A stretch of 64,000 bases of DNA from Streptantibioticus_C sp963761325 (GCA_963761325.1 CAVXGZ010000003.1:806001-870000), one strand, 5' to 3'; positions 32,326 to 41,681 are shown, numbered from the stretch's first letter. Program-made: numbers and translations. The notes: generated by a model from the sequence alone, not told the origin.

Positions 32326-32772
32326 TCAGCGGGACCGGGTGTAGATGGCCAGGACGTCGAGGGAGCGCGGCGGGGCGTCCGGGTCGTCGCCGTCGTTGGA
32401 GGCGAGCACCACGTGCGCCTCGCGGGCGGCGCGGATCGCCTCCGGCCAGGCGGGGTGTTCCAGGTAGGTGCGCACCGGGGCGTCCGCGCCGACCTCGTGC
32501 AGGATGCGCAGCACCCGCAGCACGGCGGCGTCGACCAGGGCGGCTTCCTGGGCGTCGCGGAAGATGGTCCCGACGTACTTGTCCGCGGACCAGTTGTCGA
32601 GCCAGGTGTCCTCCACCAGGCGGTACACGGCGTCGGTCACGTCGCCGTAACCGGGTAGGGCGGTCAGCCAGCAGTCGCGCTGGAAGACCGGGTCGCTGAT
32701 CATGTGAAGCGCCGAGCGCACGTTGCTGCGCCAGCGCCACCAGGGCATGTCGTTGAGCGGCATGTAACCCAT
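32326..32772 (-). CDS. SCO4402-family conserved protein
   Basis: 148 residues. The stretch MPLNDMPWWRWRSNV and the DTWLDNWSADKYVGTIFRD segment identify the Streptomyces SCO4402 family, which has no known function. It is soluble, Trp-rich at the N-terminus, and lies 126 bp upstream of purU on the same strand. ATG 32772 (M-G-Y-M-P-L) is preferred from recalled homologues; ATG 32763 is an alternative and neither has a clear ribosome-binding site. Confidence 0.8.
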   Translation of the reverse strand: MGYMPLNDMPWWRWRSNVRSALHMISDPVFQRDCWLTALPGYGDVTDAVYRLVEDTWLDNWSADKYVGTIFRDAQEAALVDAAVLRVLRILHEVGADAPVRTYLEHPAWPEAIRAAREAHVVLASNDGDDPDAPPRSLDVLAIYTRSR

Positions 32773-33112
32773 CGTGGAGGAGGGGACACCCCGCCGGGAA
32801 GACTTCTCCGAAGCTTGCACGACAATCAATCGTACGTTCTTACGACAATGCCACCCGCCACGGTCCCGGCGCCCCCCGAACCCGCCCGCGATCCCGACCG
32901 CCGGCTCCCCCGAACCCGCCCGCGATTCCCGGCGCTCCGGACCCGCCCGTAATCCCGACCCGCCGACGCCCCGGGCCCGTCCGCGATCCCGACCCGCCCG
33001 CACCACCGGCGCGTCCGCGATCCCGACCCGCCCGCTCCCTCGACCCGTCCCGCGATCCCCGACCCCCGTCCGCGGTCCTGGCCCCCCGCCCAGGGGACCG
33101 GCACCGCGGGCG

Positions 33113-34804
33113 TCACATCTGGGTGACCTGCCGCTGGGGAAGCCCGTAGCGGCTGGCGATCGGGTTCCACAGCTGGACGGCCCGCTGCTTGGCGAGGGTC
33201 GCCTCGCCGCTGGCGAGGTTGCCGCGCTGGACCTCCAGCGTGATCTTCGCCTGGCCCTTGTGGCAGCCCTTCGGTCTGGCGGCCTGGTCGGCCCAGGCCG
33301 CGTAGTACTTGTCCGCGGCGGAGGAGGAGTTCCACGCCTGGGTGAGCTGGTCGACCAGTTCGGTGCCGTCGGGCAGCTTGTCGACGGCCATGTTGGACAG
33401 CTTGGTGACCAGCGCGTCGCGCTCGGACGCGGCGGAGCGCAGGCTGGCGGCCGAGGTGCTCAGGTTCTGGCAGGACTTGATGGACGCGACCGCGTCGATC
33501 ACCGAGGTGCGGCTGCTGTTGCTGGCGCTGAGCACCGCGTTGAGCCGCTTGGCCTGCGTCTCGGCGGCGCCGGAGCCGGCCGCGGAGCCGGCGGACGACG
33601 ACGCGCCGGTGCCGGAGCCGCCGGACGACGAGGAGCCGCTGCTCATGATCGCGCCCACGCCGATGCCGATGAGGGCCAGTACGGCGACGCCTATGCCGGC
33701 CATCGCGGGTGTCGACAGCTTCTTGCGGCCGGGGCCGGAGCGCTGGCTGCGCGGCCCGGCGGGGCGGTCGTAGCCCTGCCGGCGCGGAGCGGGCGGCTGC
33801 GGCTGCTGTTGGTAGCCGTAGCCGGCGGCCTGGTGCTGCCGGGGCGGCGGGGCGGGCTGGTCGTCACGGCGGTAGAGGTAGTCGTAGTCGTCCTGCGGAC
33901 CCTGCGGCGCCTGCTGGCCCGTGCCCTGCGGCGGGGCCGACTGCGCCGCGCGCTGCCAGTCGTCGTCCATGCGCGGGAGTTGCTGGGTGGCGGCCGGCGG
34001 GGCGGGCTGGTCGTAGGCCGGGGGCGGGTCGGCGGGGGTGCCGGGACGGATCGCGAAGGGCGCGCCGGGCGGCATGGGCGGCTGCTGGTCCTGCGGAGCG
34101 GCGGCGGGCTGCTCGTGCGGGGGCCGCCTCCGGTGCTGCGGCGGCTGGCTCTGCGGGAGCGGCGGGACCGGGGCGCCGAACTGCTGCTCGGGCGGCAGGG
34201 GTTGGCGGACGTCCGGGCCCTGCGGCACCAGGTCGGCGGTGTGGCCGGCGTAGGGCGCGAGCAGTTGGGTGCGGTCGGCGTCCTGGCCGGCGGGCGGCTG
34301 CTGGCCGTACGGCGGCATCATCTGCGTCTTGTCGGCGTCGCCGGACGGCGGTCCGCCGGGGTTGCCGTACTGGTCGTAGCCGCCGGCGTACGGGTCGCCG
34401 TAAGGGCCGTCGGGGCGGCCGGCGCCCGGGTCGTAGGGGCCGAGCAGTTGGGTGGCCTGCGCGTCCGGCTGCGGGTGCTGCGGCGGCTGGGGAGCCTGCG
34501 GGTGGCCGTACTGCGACTGCTGGGCGGCGTACGGGTCCTGCGGGGCGCCCCAGGGCTGGCCGGCCGCGGGCTGCTGGTCCCAGCGCTCCGCCTCGGCGCG
34601 GCGGGCCTCTTCCTCCCGGCGCGCTTCCTCCCGGCGCTCCTCCTCCTGGCGGCGCAGCTGGGACGGCGGGATCCAGCGGCCCCCCTTCGAGGGCAGCACG
34701 ATGCCTTCGCGCGGCTCGGACGACGACGTCGTCCGCTGCTCCCGCGGAGTCGGCAGCGGTCGGTAGACGTCGCCGGACGCCTCTTCTCCGTCTCCGCTGT
34801 GCAT
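33113..34804 (-). CDS. Proline/glutamine-rich single-pass membrane protein
   Basis: 563 residues. A long cytoplasmic N-terminal region (about 1-355) is disordered, rich in Pro, Gln, Tyr and Gly, with an early E/R helical stretch. One membrane helix follows (AMAGIGVAVLALIGIGVGAIM, about 366-387) after a basic RKK stop. The outer part has a Ser/Gly linker and a helical domain (about 425-563) ending in LWNPIASRYGLPQRQVTQM. ATG 34804 follows GGAG at 8 nt. I do not recognise a family with known function. The disordered inner tail resembles those of Streptomyces surface-sensing or division-associated proteins, but that is a resemblance only. Confidence 0.75.
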   Translation of the reverse strand: MHSGDGEEASGDVYRPLPTPREQRTTSSSEPREGIVLPSKGGRWIPPSQLRRQEEERREEARREEEARRAEAERWDQQPAAGQPWGAPQDPYAAQQSQYGHPQAPQPPQHPQPDAQATQLLGPYDPGAGRPDGPYGDPYAGGYDQYGNPGGPPSGDADKTQMMPPYGQQPPAGQDADRTQLLAPYAGHTADLVPQGPDVRQPLPPEQQFGAPVPPLPQSQPPQHRRRPPHEQPAAAPQDQQPPMPPGAPFAIRPGTPADPPPAYDQPAPPAATQQLPRMDDDWQRAAQSAPPQGTGQQAPQGPQDDYDYLYRRDDQPAPPPRQHQAAGYGYQQQPQPPAPRRQGYDRPAGPRSQRSGPGRKKLSTPAMAGIGVAVLALIGIGVGAIMSSGSSSSGGSGTGASSSAGSAAGSGAAETQAKRLNAVLSASNSSRTSVIDAVASIKSCQNLSTSAASLRSAASERDALVTKLSNMAVDKLPDGTELVDQLTQAWNSSSAADKYYAAWADQAARPKGCHKGQAKITLEVQRGNLASGEATLAKQRAVQLWNPIASRYGLPQRQVTQM

Positions 34805-35047
34805 CACCGGAACTCCTGCCTGCTGCGTGATCCCCGGGGCGATCGCCCCGAAGTCCCCCACTGGACGGTCAGAACACCGGTTCACGCTACCGGGTGAGTT
34901 CCGGTGCCCACCACGCGGACGGGATGTGACCAGGCGGTAGCTTCCCGGCCGCGGCCCGGCGGAACCGCGAAGCGGCCGGTTCGCGGCGCGTCCGCGCAGG
35001 TGGGAACCGTCGTGCGGGTCACGTAACGATTCCGTTCTGATCGGCTG

Positions 35048-35094
35048 TGAATGGCCTCTGAACGGCCTCGTGAGGCGGTGAACGGGTCCTGAAC
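35048..35094 (-). promoter_or_regulatory. PHO-box-like direct repeats
   Basis: On the minus strand, GTTCA-type heptamers occur as two pairs, each with 11-bp period: GTTCAGGACCC-GTTCACCGCC and GTTCAGAGGCC-ATTCACAGCC (+ strand TGAAC/TGAAT at 35048, 35059, 35079, 35090). Streptomyces PhoP binds 11-nt direct repeat units of GTTCACC type. They lie in the 401-bp gap 34805-35205, upstream of the minus-strand membrane-protein gene; the rest of that gap holds no gene. Confidence 0.4.
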
Positions 35095-35205
35095 GGCGCC
35101 GGAAACCGGGGAAACGGCGCCGGACGGGCACGGTCCGCCGCGCGAACGGCGGACCCGGCGGACGCTTTCGCACCGCTTCGCCCGGATTCAAACCGGGACG
35201 TTCGG

Positions 35206-36588
35206 CTAGGCGGCCACCTCGCTCCCGGCGAGCCCGGCGGTGAATTGCCTCACTACCGGCTCGGCGGCGAACGGTTCCAGGCGCTGTCGGAAGTCGTCGA
35301 GGTACTCCGCGCCGCGCGAGGAGCGCACCTGGCCGAGCAGCCCGACCGCCTCGGTGGCGGTGTGGCACGCCTCCTCCACCTCACGGGCCTGGGCCTGCGC
35401 GGAGGCGAGCACCAGCATCCCTATGGCCCGCCGGCGGATGCGGGTCTTCGGGTGGCCGGCCAGCGCCTCCCTGGCCCGGTTCGCCGCCGGGCCCGGCTGG
35501 GCGAGGTCGCGGTGGCAGTGGGCCAACTCGTCGGCCAGGTAGGCGTGGTCGAAGTGGGCGATCCAGTCCGGATCGTCGGCCGGGGTGGCCCGCTCCAGCG
35601 CGTCGACCGCGGCGCCGGCCGCCCGCTCGAAGGCCGGCACGTCGCCGAGCAGGGCGTGTCCGCGCGCCTCGGCGGCGTGGAACATGGCCTGCGCGGTCAG
35701 TGTGACGTGGCCGCGGGCGCCCTCCTGCGCGGCGCGGGCGAGTTGGGTGATCTCCCGCGGGTTGCCCAGCGAGGCGGCGAGGTGGCTCATGCCGGCCGCC
35801 AGCACGTAGCCGCCGTAGCCGCGGTCGCCGGCCGCCTGGGCGAGCCGCAGGGCCTGGATGTAGTAGCGCTGGGCCAGGCCGGGTTGGCCGGTGTCCACCG
35901 CCATGTAGCCGGCCAGCTCGGTCAGCCGGGAGACCGCGCCGAACAGTTCGCGCCCGGTCGACTCCCGGTAGCTGCCGGTCAGCAGCCCGGACACCACGCT
36001 GTTGAGGTAGTGCACGACGACCGGGCGCACGTGTCCGCTGCCGAAGCGGTGGTCGAGGTCGACGAGCGCCTTCGTGGTGGCCCGGACCGCGTCGACGTCG
36101 CCGGGGCCGACCCGACGGCCGCCGGTGCGGGCGACCACCGGGTCGGGGCCGGTGATCAGCCAGTCGCGGCTGGGCTCGACCAGTGCGGAGGAGGCCACCG
36201 CGGAGCCGGTCAGGGCGTCACGGCGGCCGACGTCGCCGCGCCACAGCTCGCACGCCTGCTCCACCGCGCCGGCCACCGTGGGCGCGAAGTGCAGCCCGAC
36301 GCCGGACGCGAGGTGCTTGCCGTTGGCCATGCCGATCTCGTCGACGGTCACCGCGCGGCCCAGCTTGCGGCCCAGCGCCTCGGCGATCACCGACGGCGCC
36401 CGTCCCCTCGGCTGCTGGCCCCGCAGCCAGCGGGCCACCGAGGTCTTGTCGTAGCGCAGGTCCAACCCGTGCTCGGCACCGCACATGTTGACCCTGCGGG
36501 CGAGCCCCGCGTTGGAGCACCCCGCTTCCTGGATGAGAGCCTGCAGCCGTTCGTTCGGCTGTCTCGCCACGAGCGGTCGGGCGGCCAT
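35206..36588 (-). CDS. HTH/TPR regulatory protein (NsdA-like)
   Basis: 460 residues. The N-terminal domain (about 8-95) has an HTH-like pattern: ERLQALIQEAGCSNAGLARRV, YDKTSVARWLRGQQP. The rest (about 175-450) is TPR-like helices, for example GQPGLAQRYYIQALRLAQAAGDRGYGGYVLAAG-type segments. Proteins of this build occur throughout Streptomyces; some (NsdA) repress differentiation and antibiotic production. ATG 36588 follows GAGGGG at 6 nt. It lies downstream of the tad operon, 416 bp from its last gene, so it probably has its own promoter. Confidence 0.78.
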   Translation of the reverse strand: MAARPLVARQPNERLQALIQEAGCSNAGLARRVNMCGAEHGLDLRYDKTSVARWLRGQQPRGRAPSVIAEALGRKLGRAVTVDEIGMANGKHLASGVGLHFAPTVAGAVEQACELWRGDVGRRDALTGSAVASSALVEPSRDWLITGPDPVVARTGGRRVGPGDVDAVRATTKALVDLDHRFGSGHVRPVVVHYLNSVVSGLLTGSYRESTGRELFGAVSRLTELAGYMAVDTGQPGLAQRYYIQALRLAQAAGDRGYGGYVLAAGMSHLAASLGNPREITQLARAAQEGARGHVTLTAQAMFHAAEARGHALLGDVPAFERAAGAAVDALERATPADDPDWIAHFDHAYLADELAHCHRDLAQPGPAANRAREALAGHPKTRIRRRAIGMLVLASAQAQAREVEEACHTATEAVGLLGQVRSSRGAEYLDDFRQRLEPFAAEPVVRQFTAGLAGSEVAA

Positions 36589-37004
36589 CGCCGTCCCCTC
36601 TCTGGTGGATTCCTGTGATTCGATCCGGCCTCGGGCCGGTTCACGCACCGGTCGGGGCTGGTCTGCACCTGTCGCCGGATCACTGCCCAGCCAACCGGGG
36701 TGAATATGCCGCCGATTGGAATCTTTCGGGCCTTTGTGTCATGAGAGCCCCCACCGTGCCGAAGGAGGACTACCCAGCCGCGACCGGTGCCTATCGTGCG
36801 CTCCGGTACATGCATCCGTGCGCCCCCGCGTGTCCCGCCGGGGGCGGCGAAGCGCCCGATCACCCCGAAACCCGGCCGGGAAGGGGTGTCGGGGAGCACG
36901 CGGACGGCGCCCCGCGCCGGGTCCGGCCGGCTCGACGGCCGGCGGCCCGTCCCGCTCGGCCGCGCGTGCGGGCGCGAGGGGTGGCGGGGGTCAGTGGCGG
37001 GGGG
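36589..37004. other. Intergenic region between HTH-TPR gene and tad operon
   Basis: 416 bp with no supported gene. The left part (36650-36780) is less G+C-rich and probably carries the promoter of the HTH-TPR gene; a minus-strand CATATT at about 36701-36706 is a weak -10 candidate. No strong hairpin ends the tad operon. Confidence 0.4.
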
Positions 37005-39911
37005 TCAGTTGGCGACCTCGGACCGCCAGGCCGGCAGGAGTTCGTCGAGCAGCGCCTGGGTGCGGGACGGCAGGCCGCGGTGCGGGGAGCCGGCGGCGAG
37101 CGCGTCGGCGGTGGTGCGCAGCAGGTCCTCGTCCCCGGTGGCGTGGGTGGCGCGCAGCAGGCAGAGCCAGAGCCGCTCGTCGTCCGGGGCGACCCGCATC
37201 GCGGCGCGCACCGCGTTGACGGCCGAGTCGGGCTTGTCCAGCGTGAGGTAGTCCTCGGCCAGCGCGAGCCCGACGTCGCCGACGAGCAGGGGCAGTTGGG
37301 CCTCGGCGATCTCGTGGGCCAGCCATCCGTAGCGGGACGCCGGCCGGCCGGCCAGCAGCGGGCCGCGGGCCAGCGCGAGCGCGTCCTTCAGCAGCCGGCG
37401 CCGGATGCCCGCGTCGCGCCGGCCGCTGCCGGACTCCGCGTCGTGGCGCAGCGTCTGCAGCACGTCCCAGTCGGAGACCACCGAGGGCGCGAGCACCAGG
37501 CGTCCCGCGGCGTCGGCGGCGAGCCGGGGCCGGCCGTCCGGTTCGGTGCCGAGCCATTCGCGGACCCGTTCGACCACCGCGTCGCGCACGTCCTCGGTCA
37601 CCCCGCGCGGCCACAACGCCGAGGCCAGCACCCGGGGGTGGACGCCCTCGCGGTGCAACAGGAGCAGGGCGAGCGCCTCGTGGGCCAGCACCGCCCGGTC
37701 CGCGTCCAGCGCCGGCGGGCCGGCCACCTCGAACGGGCCCATCAGGCGCGCGTAGACCGCCGGGCGCCCCTGGTCGGACAGGTCCACCGGCACCCTGGGC
37801 GCGCCGCCCGCCGGGTCGGGGCGGCCGGCCTCGGCGCCGTCGGCCGCCTCGAACAGGGCGATGACGGCGTCGTACTGCGCGCGCGGCAGCACCTGCGCGG
37901 CCAACTCCAGGCCCAGCAGCGGTGCCAGCAGGCGCCCTTCCGGGGTGATCTCCAACTGCCAGGCGGTGCCGGGCAGTTCGCGCTGGTCGCTGGCGACGAG
38001 GTAGCCGATGCCGTACGTGCCGGAGTCGGCGGCGAGTTCGGCGAGGCGTTCGGCCTGCCCGGCGGTGGGTTCGGCGGCGACCAGCACGAGGTGCGGCGCC
38101 CACTGGGTGTGCCGGGCGCGGCCGGTGCGGCCGGTGAGCACCGACTCCTGCCCGGCGGTGCCGAGCGCGCCGCGCCGGGTCTCGGTCTCGGCGGTCATCG
38201 CCTCCAACAGCGCGTCCAGGTCGTCCAGTTGCCGCACCCGGGTGGGCGCGAGGGCGCCGAGCCGGGCGCCGAAGCCGACCAGGGTGACCGTCATGCGGTC
38301 CGACCAGCCGTTGGTGGCCAGTTCGGTGGCGAGCGAGGCGAGCACCGCCTCACGGTCGTCGGGGGCGCCGATCAGCGAGACGATGCCGGGCGCCGCTTCG
38401 AGGTTGAGCAGCAGGCGCGATGCGTCGAGCAGGCCGAGCGAGGCCAGGCCCGGGAAGGGCGCCGCGGGCCGGCCGCCCGGCTCGTCCGGGCCGCCGTCGT
38501 CCTCGCCGCCCGCGGCGGGCTCCTCGGCCGGCAGGTCGGCGCGGTCCACCCGCCAGAACGTCTGGTCCTGGCCGAGGCGCCAGGGCGCCGGCGGTTCGCC
38601 GTCCGGCCAGGCGAGTTGCAGGTGCAGCGCGTCGGCGGACAGCCAGGCGGCGTAGACGGTGGGCAGCGGCCGGCCGGCCTCGCCGAGGTCGGCGGACAGC
38701 ACGCGCAGCGCGTGGTCGAGGAAGGCGACGGCGGCCGGGTCGGCGCCGACCCGCAGCGCCTCGTCGGCGTCGGTGTCCGGGCCGGGGCGCGGGCTGCGCA
38801 CGACGGTGCGCAGCCCGGCCGCCGCGGACTGCAGCAGCGCGGTGCGGCGCTTGCGGCCGAGGGCGGCCAGCAGTCCGGCGGCCAGCAGCGGGGAGGCGAT
38901 CAGCGCCTCGGGCAGGGTGGCGCCGCCCTGGCCGCCGGGGTCGGCCGCCTCGGCGTGCGCGGTGGCGTGCCCGGCGGTGTGCCCGGTCGCCGGCGCGGTC
39001 CGGCCGTCGGTGGCGGCGGGCGCGGCGGCCTGCTCGTGGTCGCCGGTGGCCGCGTAGCGCTGGACCTCGTGCTCGACCTGCGCGCTGACGTGCGGCGCGG
39101 GGTCCGGGACCTCGACGAGGTCGCCGCCGCGGGCGTCGGCCGGCATCTCCATGATCCAGCCGGGCCGGATCAGGCTGGCCTGGGACAGCCGCGAACCGTC
39201 CGGCTGCACCCGGTCCTTGTTGAGCTGGTAGATCTCCTTGTAGCGGCGGCCGTCGCCGAGGTGGCGCTGGGCTATCTCCCACAACGAGTCGTGGTGGCGG
39301 CCCTCGGGCGGGTTGATGCGGTAGAACTTCGTGGCCGCCTCGGCGTCCGGGCCGTCCCGGTGCGCGGCGGCCGTCTCGGCCTGGTGCTCGACGGCGGTGT
39401 GGGCGCGCGCCTGCTGCCCGTACTGGCCGGGCAGTTGCTGCGCGGCGGCCACCGAGCCGGGGCGCACCGGCTGGTCGTAGTGCTGGCCGAGCTGCGACAG
39501 GCCGGGCGTCAGGCTCGCCGCGGTCGCGCCGACCAGCAGCAGCGCGGCCACCAGCTGACGGGCCAGCAGCTGGCTCGGCCCGGAGCCGGGCACGTGGAAC
39601 GGCATGCCGACCCCGGAGACCGCCGCCTTCGCCTCCACCAGCACGCAGGCGGCGAACTGCGCCCACGCCAGCCACACCACGATCGCCAGCACCCGGACGA
39701 AGGTCTGCGGGGTGATCGGGGACTTGAGGGTGTCCACCGAGGGCGCGTGGTGCGGCAGCGGCCAGCCGATGAAGTAGGCGAGCGCGGCCGGCACGCCGAC
39801 CACGAGGACCGCCAGGGCGAGGAAGGCTCCGACGGCCCGGACGATGTCGCCCGTCGTGCGGGTGGGGCGCGCCGATCCCGTCGGCCGTCCGCCGGCGCCG
39901 GTGCGTGCCAT
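37005..39911 (-). CDS. Membrane protein with LysM and SARP-type (BTAD) domains
   Basis: 968 residues. Three membrane helices near the N-terminus (about 25-50, 72-92, 117-136) are followed by a LysM domain (about 193-255: FYRINPPEG, SLWEIAQRHLGDGRRYKEIYQLNKD). A hydrophobic segment (about 335-352) ends in GRKRR. The C-terminal part (about 720-960) holds a winged helix plus BTAD fold as in SARP regulators (YARLMGPFEVAG ... DVRDAVVERVREWLG). Positive charges predict LysM outside the membrane and the DNA-binding-like domain inside. It is the last gene of the tad operon, 85 bp after the TadG-like gene. Such LysM-BTAD proteins accompany tad loci in some Streptomyces, but their role is undescribed as far as I know. 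Confidence 0.85.
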   Translation of the reverse strand: MARTGAGGRPTGSARPTRTTGDIVRAVGAFLALAVLVVGVPAALAYFIGWPLPHHAPSVDTLKSPITPQTFVRVLAIVVWLAWAQFAACVLVEAKAAVSGVGMPFHVPGSGPSQLLARQLVAALLLVGATAASLTPGLSQLGQHYDQPVRPGSVAAAQQLPGQYGQQARAHTAVEHQAETAAAHRDGPDAEAATKFYRINPPEGRHHDSLWEIAQRHLGDGRRYKEIYQLNKDRVQPDGSRLSQASLIRPGWIMEMPADARGGDLVEVPDPAPHVSAQVEHEVQRYAATGDHEQAAAPAATDGRTAPATGHTAGHATAHAEAADPGGQGGATLPEALIASPLLAAGLLAALGRKRRTALLQSAAAGLRTVVRSPRPGPDTDADEALRVGADPAAVAFLDHALRVLSADLGEAGRPLPTVYAAWLSADALHLQLAWPDGEPPAPWRLGQDQTFWRVDRADLPAEEPAAGGEDDGGPDEPGGRPAAPFPGLASLGLLDASRLLLNLEAAPGIVSLIGAPDDREAVLASLATELATNGWSDRMTVTLVGFGARLGALAPTRVRQLDDLDALLEAMTAETETRRGALGTAGQESVLTGRTGRARHTQWAPHLVLVAAEPTAGQAERLAELAADSGTYGIGYLVASDQRELPGTAWQLEITPEGRLLAPLLGLELAAQVLPRAQYDAVIALFEAADGAEAGRPDPAGGAPRVPVDLSDQGRPAVYARLMGPFEVAGPPALDADRAVLAHEALALLLLHREGVHPRVLASALWPRGVTEDVRDAVVERVREWLGTEPDGRPRLAADAAGRLVLAPSVVSDWDVLQTLRHDAESGSGRRDAGIRRRLLKDALALARGPLLAGRPASRYGWLAHEIAEAQLPLLVGDVGLALAEDYLTLDKPDSAVNAVRAAMRVAPDDERLWLCLLRATHATGDEDLLRTTADALAAGSPHRGLPSRTQALLDELLPAWRSEVAN

Positions 39912-39995
39912 GGTCGATCCCTGCCTTCCGCGGACGGTCGCCGCGCTCGTGCTGTCACTGCTGTGCCGAGGGCCGGGCGGCCCGCCGGTCCGGGG

Positions 39996-40448
39996 TCAGC
40001 CGGTGAGCGGGTCGGCCTGCGCCGTTCCGTGCACCTGGAGCGGGTGGTCGTAGAACATCCCCGTCAGCACGGGACGGTAGGTGAGCCGGATCTCCACTGT
40101 CACCTCCTGGGCGTCGGCCTGCGTGCACCCGGAGGCGGCCACGTCGCCCGGCGCGAGTCCGGACTCGGCGGCGAACTGCCGTACCCGGGCGCCGCAGTCG
40201 GCGTAGTCGATGACCACGTCGCCGTTGGCCCGCAGGTCGGCCTGGTTGATGTCCTCCGCCGCGTACCGGGCGGCCTGCTCGGCGATGTCGGCGGCCCGCT
40301 CGCGCTGCGAGATGGACAGGCCGCCGTCGATGACGAACGCGGCGAGCGCGAGGAAGACGAACGAGAAGATGATCACGGCGGCGGCGCCCGAGCCCCGCTC
40401 GTCGCGGCGGGCCGGGCGGCGGGCGAACCGGGTGCGGATGGTCGTCAC
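39996..40448 (-). CDS. TadG-like pseudopilin
   Basis: 150 residues. A basic N-terminus and DERGSGAAAVIIFSFVFLALAAFVIDGG helix (about 16-43) are typical of Tad pseudopilins; the external domain has two Cys. GTG 40448 overlaps the stop of the upstream TadE-like gene by 4 bp (GTGA). It probably acts as a minor component or processed pseudopilin of the Flp-type pilus. Assignment to TadF versus TadG is uncertain; it is far shorter than proteobacterial TadG. Confidence 0.75.
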   Translation of the reverse strand: MTTIRTRFARRPARRDERGSGAAAVIIFSFVFLALAAFVIDGGLSISQRERAADIAEQAARYAAEDINQADLRANGDVVIDYADCGARVRQFAAESGLAPGDVAASGCTQADAQEVTVEIRLTYRPVLTGMFYDHPLQVHGTAQADPLTG

Positions 40449-40873
40449 TGCGCCCTCCGGTACGGGTCGAGGGGCGCGGAGGAGCGCCCGGTCAACTGCT
40501 TGGCGACGTTCAGGCCGAGCATCGCCAGGCCGCGCACCCGGCAGGTCACCTCGACGGTGAACAGGCCGCCGGGCTGGAAGCCGTCGCTGATCTGCGTCAC
40601 CCTCACCGGTCCGCTGCAGGTGCCGGTGAGGTCGGCGGCGGCGGCGCTGCGGGCCTGCTGCATCGCGGTGAAGGAGTCGCGCTGCAGCGACCCGGCGCGG
40701 GCGGCGTCGCGGGCCGCGCCGTCGACCTGGCCGCGGCCGTTGACCAGCAGGCCGAAGGCGACGATCACCAGGATGAACAGCATCATCACCGGCGCGAGGA
40801 TGACGACCTCGATGGTGGACAGGCCGCCGTCGGCGCCGCGCCCGGCCCGGGCGTTCCGCGGGATACGGCGCAT
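40445..40873 (-). CDS. TadE-like minor pseudopilin
   Basis: 142 residues with the TadE signature: a DGGLSTIEVVILAPVMMLFILVIVAFG helix (about 15-41), glutamate at +5 after a glycine as in prepilin-like cleavage sites, and a GRGQVDGAARDAARAGSL helix behind it. Its start codon follows the stop of the previous pseudopilin gene within 1-2 bp, so translation is coupled. Confidence 0.85.
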   Translation of the reverse strand: MRRIPRNARAGRGADGGLSTIEVVILAPVMMLFILVIVAFGLLVNGRGQVDGAARDAARAGSLQRDSFTAMQQARSAAAADLTGTCSGPVRVTQISDGFQPGGLFTVEVTCRVRGLAMLGLNVAKQLTGRSSAPLDPYRRAQ

Positions 40874-40874
40874 G

Positions 40875-41375
40875 TCAGGGTCCGTCCGGTACGAAGCGCT
40901 CGACGGGACCCTGCGACATCTCGTTCACGGTCAGGTCGAGTCCGGGGAAGACGGTGGGCACCTTCGCCGTGACGCGGATGCCGACCTGCTCGGCGGACGG
41001 GTGCAGCGGGGCGATGTGCACCGCGTCCAGCAGGCTGGGGCCCAACTGCCGGATGTACTCGCCGGCGGTGGTCCTCGCCTGCGCGCGCCAGGTGCCGGGG
41101 TCGGGGTCCGCCTCGGCGCGGGCCTTGCGGGCGCCGGCCTGCGCGGCGGCCTGGGCGACGTGGTCGGCGAAGAAGTACAGCGCGAACTGCACGGTCGCGA
41201 AGATCATCAGGAAGAGCACCGGGGTCAGGAAGACGAACTCGATCGCGGTCATCCCGCGGTCGCCGCGCGCCGCGCCCGGCCCGCGGCGCCGCCCGGCACC
41301 GGTGCGGGTGCGCGTGCCGCCGGTCCGGGCGCCGCCGCCCGGCCGGCCGCCGCCGCCCGCTCTCCCCCGTCGCAT
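40875..41375 (-). CDS. TadE-like minor pseudopilin
   Basis: 166 residues. A 40-residue Gly/Arg-rich leader precedes DRGMTAIEFVFLTPVLFLMIFATVQ, the TadE helix with glutamate after the G-M-T-A-I motif. It then has FADHVAQAAAQAGARKARA and a beta-rich tail ending NEMSQGPVERFVPDGP. The unusually long basic leader could mean that the true start is the internal Met at residue 41, but no ribosome-binding site supports that. Confidence 0.82.
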   Translation of the reverse strand: MRRGRAGGGGRPGGGARTGGTRTRTGAGRRRGPGAARGDRGMTAIEFVFLTPVLFLMIFATVQFALYFFADHVAQAAAQAGARKARAEADPDPGTWRAQARTTAGEYIRQLGPSLLDAVHIAPLHPSAEQVGIRVTAKVPTVFPGLDLTVNEMSQGPVERFVPDGP

Positions 41376-41395
41376 GGTGTCCGTCCCGTCCCGCG

Positions 41396-41626
41396 TCAGC
41401 AGGTGCCCGACGCGTTGGCGCCCTGGATGCAGTTGCTGACCTTGGTGGCGCCGCCCTTGAGCGCGGCGTTGATGATCGCGGCGACCACGCCGACGATGGC
41501 CACCACGACCGCCGAGATGATCACCCACTCGACGGCGGAGGCGCCGCGGTCCAACTCGCCGCTGCGCGCCCGCTCGACGCGGGTACGCAGAAAGCACAGC
41601 AGGAAGTCGATGTCCTGACGGTTCAT
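41396..41626 (-). CDS. Flp-type pilin
   Basis: 76 residues. The hydrophobic core (DRGASAVEWVIISAVVVAIVGVVAAIINAAL) has the glycine cleavage site and following glutamate of type IVb/Flp pilins, and two Cys sit near the C-terminus. ATG 41626 is selected over an upstream start at 41659 because it gives a short basic leader (MNRQDID...) and has AAGGA about 10 nt upstream. It is the likely major subunit of the pilus built by the TadABC proteins encoded beside it. Confidence 0.85.
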   Translation of the reverse strand: MNRQDIDFLLCFLRTRVERARSGELDRGASAVEWVIISAVVVAIVGVVAAIINAALKGGATKVSNCIQGANASGTC

Positions 41627-41681
41627 CACATTCACGTCCTTCCAGACGATTGCGCGCATGGTTCGGTGGAACGGCCGCCGG

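Noticed and set aside
36615..41618. Plus-strand open frame of 1,667 codons
   Set aside because: Shadow of the LysM-BTAD and pseudopilin genes on the other strand; no start site, no motifs.
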